Part shown: piece by piece, positions 63,271 through 64,000 of the stretch
Numbering within the stretch: position 1 is the stretch's first letter
How the letters are laid out: every line of letters starts with the position of its first letter
Assembly: GCA_963377175.1 (NCBI GenBank)
Contig: CAUJNA010003814.1
Coordinates: 232,501 to 296,500, forward strand
DNA length: 64,000 nucleotides
Source of the DNA: Effrenium voratum
Taxonomy: Eukaryota; Sar; Dinophyceae; Suessiales; Symbiodiniaceae
Reading direction: 5' to 3'
Notes under the pieces: generated by a model
What the model was told of the DNA's origin: nothing
The model's database searches: none
Seen by the model: only the letters and a program-made list of their open reading frames with translations
Position numbers and translations under genes: made by a program

Positions 63271-63364
63271 GGGTGGTTTTGAGTTTAAAAGAGGCCCAAA
63301 GCAAACCACATATCTATTAGGGATGCCTGCCAAAGGAAAGGCAATCTCAAATATATACAGTAAA

Positions 63365-63473
63365 CTTGGTGGCTCCCAGCCATCCGGTTCCTTAGCTGTT
63401 CTAGATCCTTTTAGTGTTTAGTGGTTGTTTCCGAATTTGACCCACTTTTAGCTGGGGATCTGAGGCAGCCCAG
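63365..63473 (+). mobile_element. Family C element, hairpin partly deleted
   Basis: CTTGGTGGCTCCCAGCCATCC to GAGGCAGCCCAG. Confidence 0.85.
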
Positions 63474-63485
63474 ATGATATCTATA

Positions 63486-63602
63486 CTAGGTCCCCCAGTA
63501 GTGCCCTTTTACCCTTCTTGGGGGAGGGTTCACCTACTAAGATAGACTACATAAAAATAATTGGGTACCCAAATTCTAACCTGGCAAATCTGGAGGACCG
63601 AG
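63486..63602. mobile_element. Family A element with exact TATA target duplication
   Basis: CTAGGTCCCCCAG to CTGGAGGACCGAG, flanked by TATA at 63482-63485 and 63603-63606. Confidence 0.92.
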
Positions 63603-63729
63603 TATAGAAGGTCTTTGTGATGCCTACTAAGGCCATGTCTTGTTTTCCGGAAGGGCCAGAGCCAGGAGAGCCACAATCAAAACCATGGTAGGGTTAGTAT
63701 ACGAAACAATCAAAACCCTTGCCATAAAT

Positions 63730-63836
63730 GCGTATGGGGTTCAAAATTACACCACCAGGAATCGGACCGCAGGATGTCCATGTTTCCACGTAGCAGGGCT
63801 CCATTTGGGCTACCTCTTTTTGACCCACCGCCAAAC
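63730..63836 (+). mobile_element. Family D element
   Basis: 'tatggggttcaaaattac', 'caccaggaatcggaccgcagg', 'gacccaccgcca'. Confidence 0.8.
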
Positions 63837-64000
63837 AGCTTCCAATATCTTGCTCATTTCTTTACCTGGTTCTGGGATTACGACCATTTTTAATCCGGGT
63901 TTTGAGCAAGTGACTCAGGCCCAACCCAGTTCTCCCCATCCCCAGGTCTTGAGGAAGCACGTCGTTTTTCCGGCCGCCGATTTTTCTGGTGACAAGGGGT
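63837..64000. other. Window end, no supported feature
   Basis: No repeat match or splice pair noticed. Confidence 0.5.

Overview
This is eukaryotic nuclear DNA with no bacterial gene layout, no operons and no long intact reading frame. The coding signal is a scatter of short blocks, mostly 25-190 nt. Many are GC-rich, bounded by AG on the left and GT (occasionally GC) on the right, and separated by hundreds to thousands of bases of repeat-rich DNA. Tiny exons, large introns filled with short splice-compatible mobile elements, frequent AG|G acceptors and very long simple repeats fit a unicellular alga. A dinoflagellate is my best guess, because introner-type elements are reported in dinoflagellate genomes. 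This is an inference: no gene was identified by name, and no trans-spliced leader, rRNA or tRNA was seen.

Most of the window is repeats. I name the dispersed families locally. A: about 75-130 bp, inverted ends CTAGGTCC.../...GGACCTAG, exact 4-bp target duplications in six copies. B: about 110 bp, starts NTTTGGTGCATTTTGC, ends GCAACCGAG. C: about 110-130 bp, starts CTTGGTGGCTCCCAGCC, ends GGGCAGCCCAG. J: a B-like variant ending CCAAG. D: about 110 bp, contains GGAATCGGACCGCAG. E: ends TCACTTCCTGAG/CTCAGGAAGTGAG. F, G and H are further short families. B, C and J share a hairpin just upstream of a terminal AG. Several B and C copies lie directly against open reading frames, as if the element were the intron.

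Layout: 0-1.4 kb is a 57-bp minisatellite. 2-12.3 kb has scattered plus-strand exon candidates, several in compatible phase (10.58, 10.73, 11.82, 12.23 kb). 12.7-14.5 kb is an AT-rich island with inverted ends sitting between TA microsatellites. 14.6-17.5 kb has TTGN repeats and coding-like blocks. 17.57-22.63 kb contains at least two good minus-strand exons (17.57 and 22.55 kb), so more than one gene is present. 24-36 kb is element-rich with scattered exons, including a coding-like block ending in a stop at 35.3 kb. 36.5-37.6 kb and 38.4-38.9 kb are coding-like DNA plus long microsatellites. 38.9-42.2 kb holds several well-formed plus-strand exons. 43.1-44.7 kb is tandem repeats and a CA microsatellite. 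44.7-48.0 kb holds exon candidates. 48.05-49.6 kb is a 30-bp array with a 100-N assembly gap. 49.9-60.1 kb holds the best plus-strand exons (49.91, 51.20, 52.65, 53.38, 55.18, 56.54, 59.98 kb) among many elements. 60-64 kb is almost entirely elements.

Because homology could not be searched, no product is assigned. Exon calls rest on reading frame, splice signals and codon pattern only. Dense overlapping open frames mean some calls will be wrong in frame or strand.
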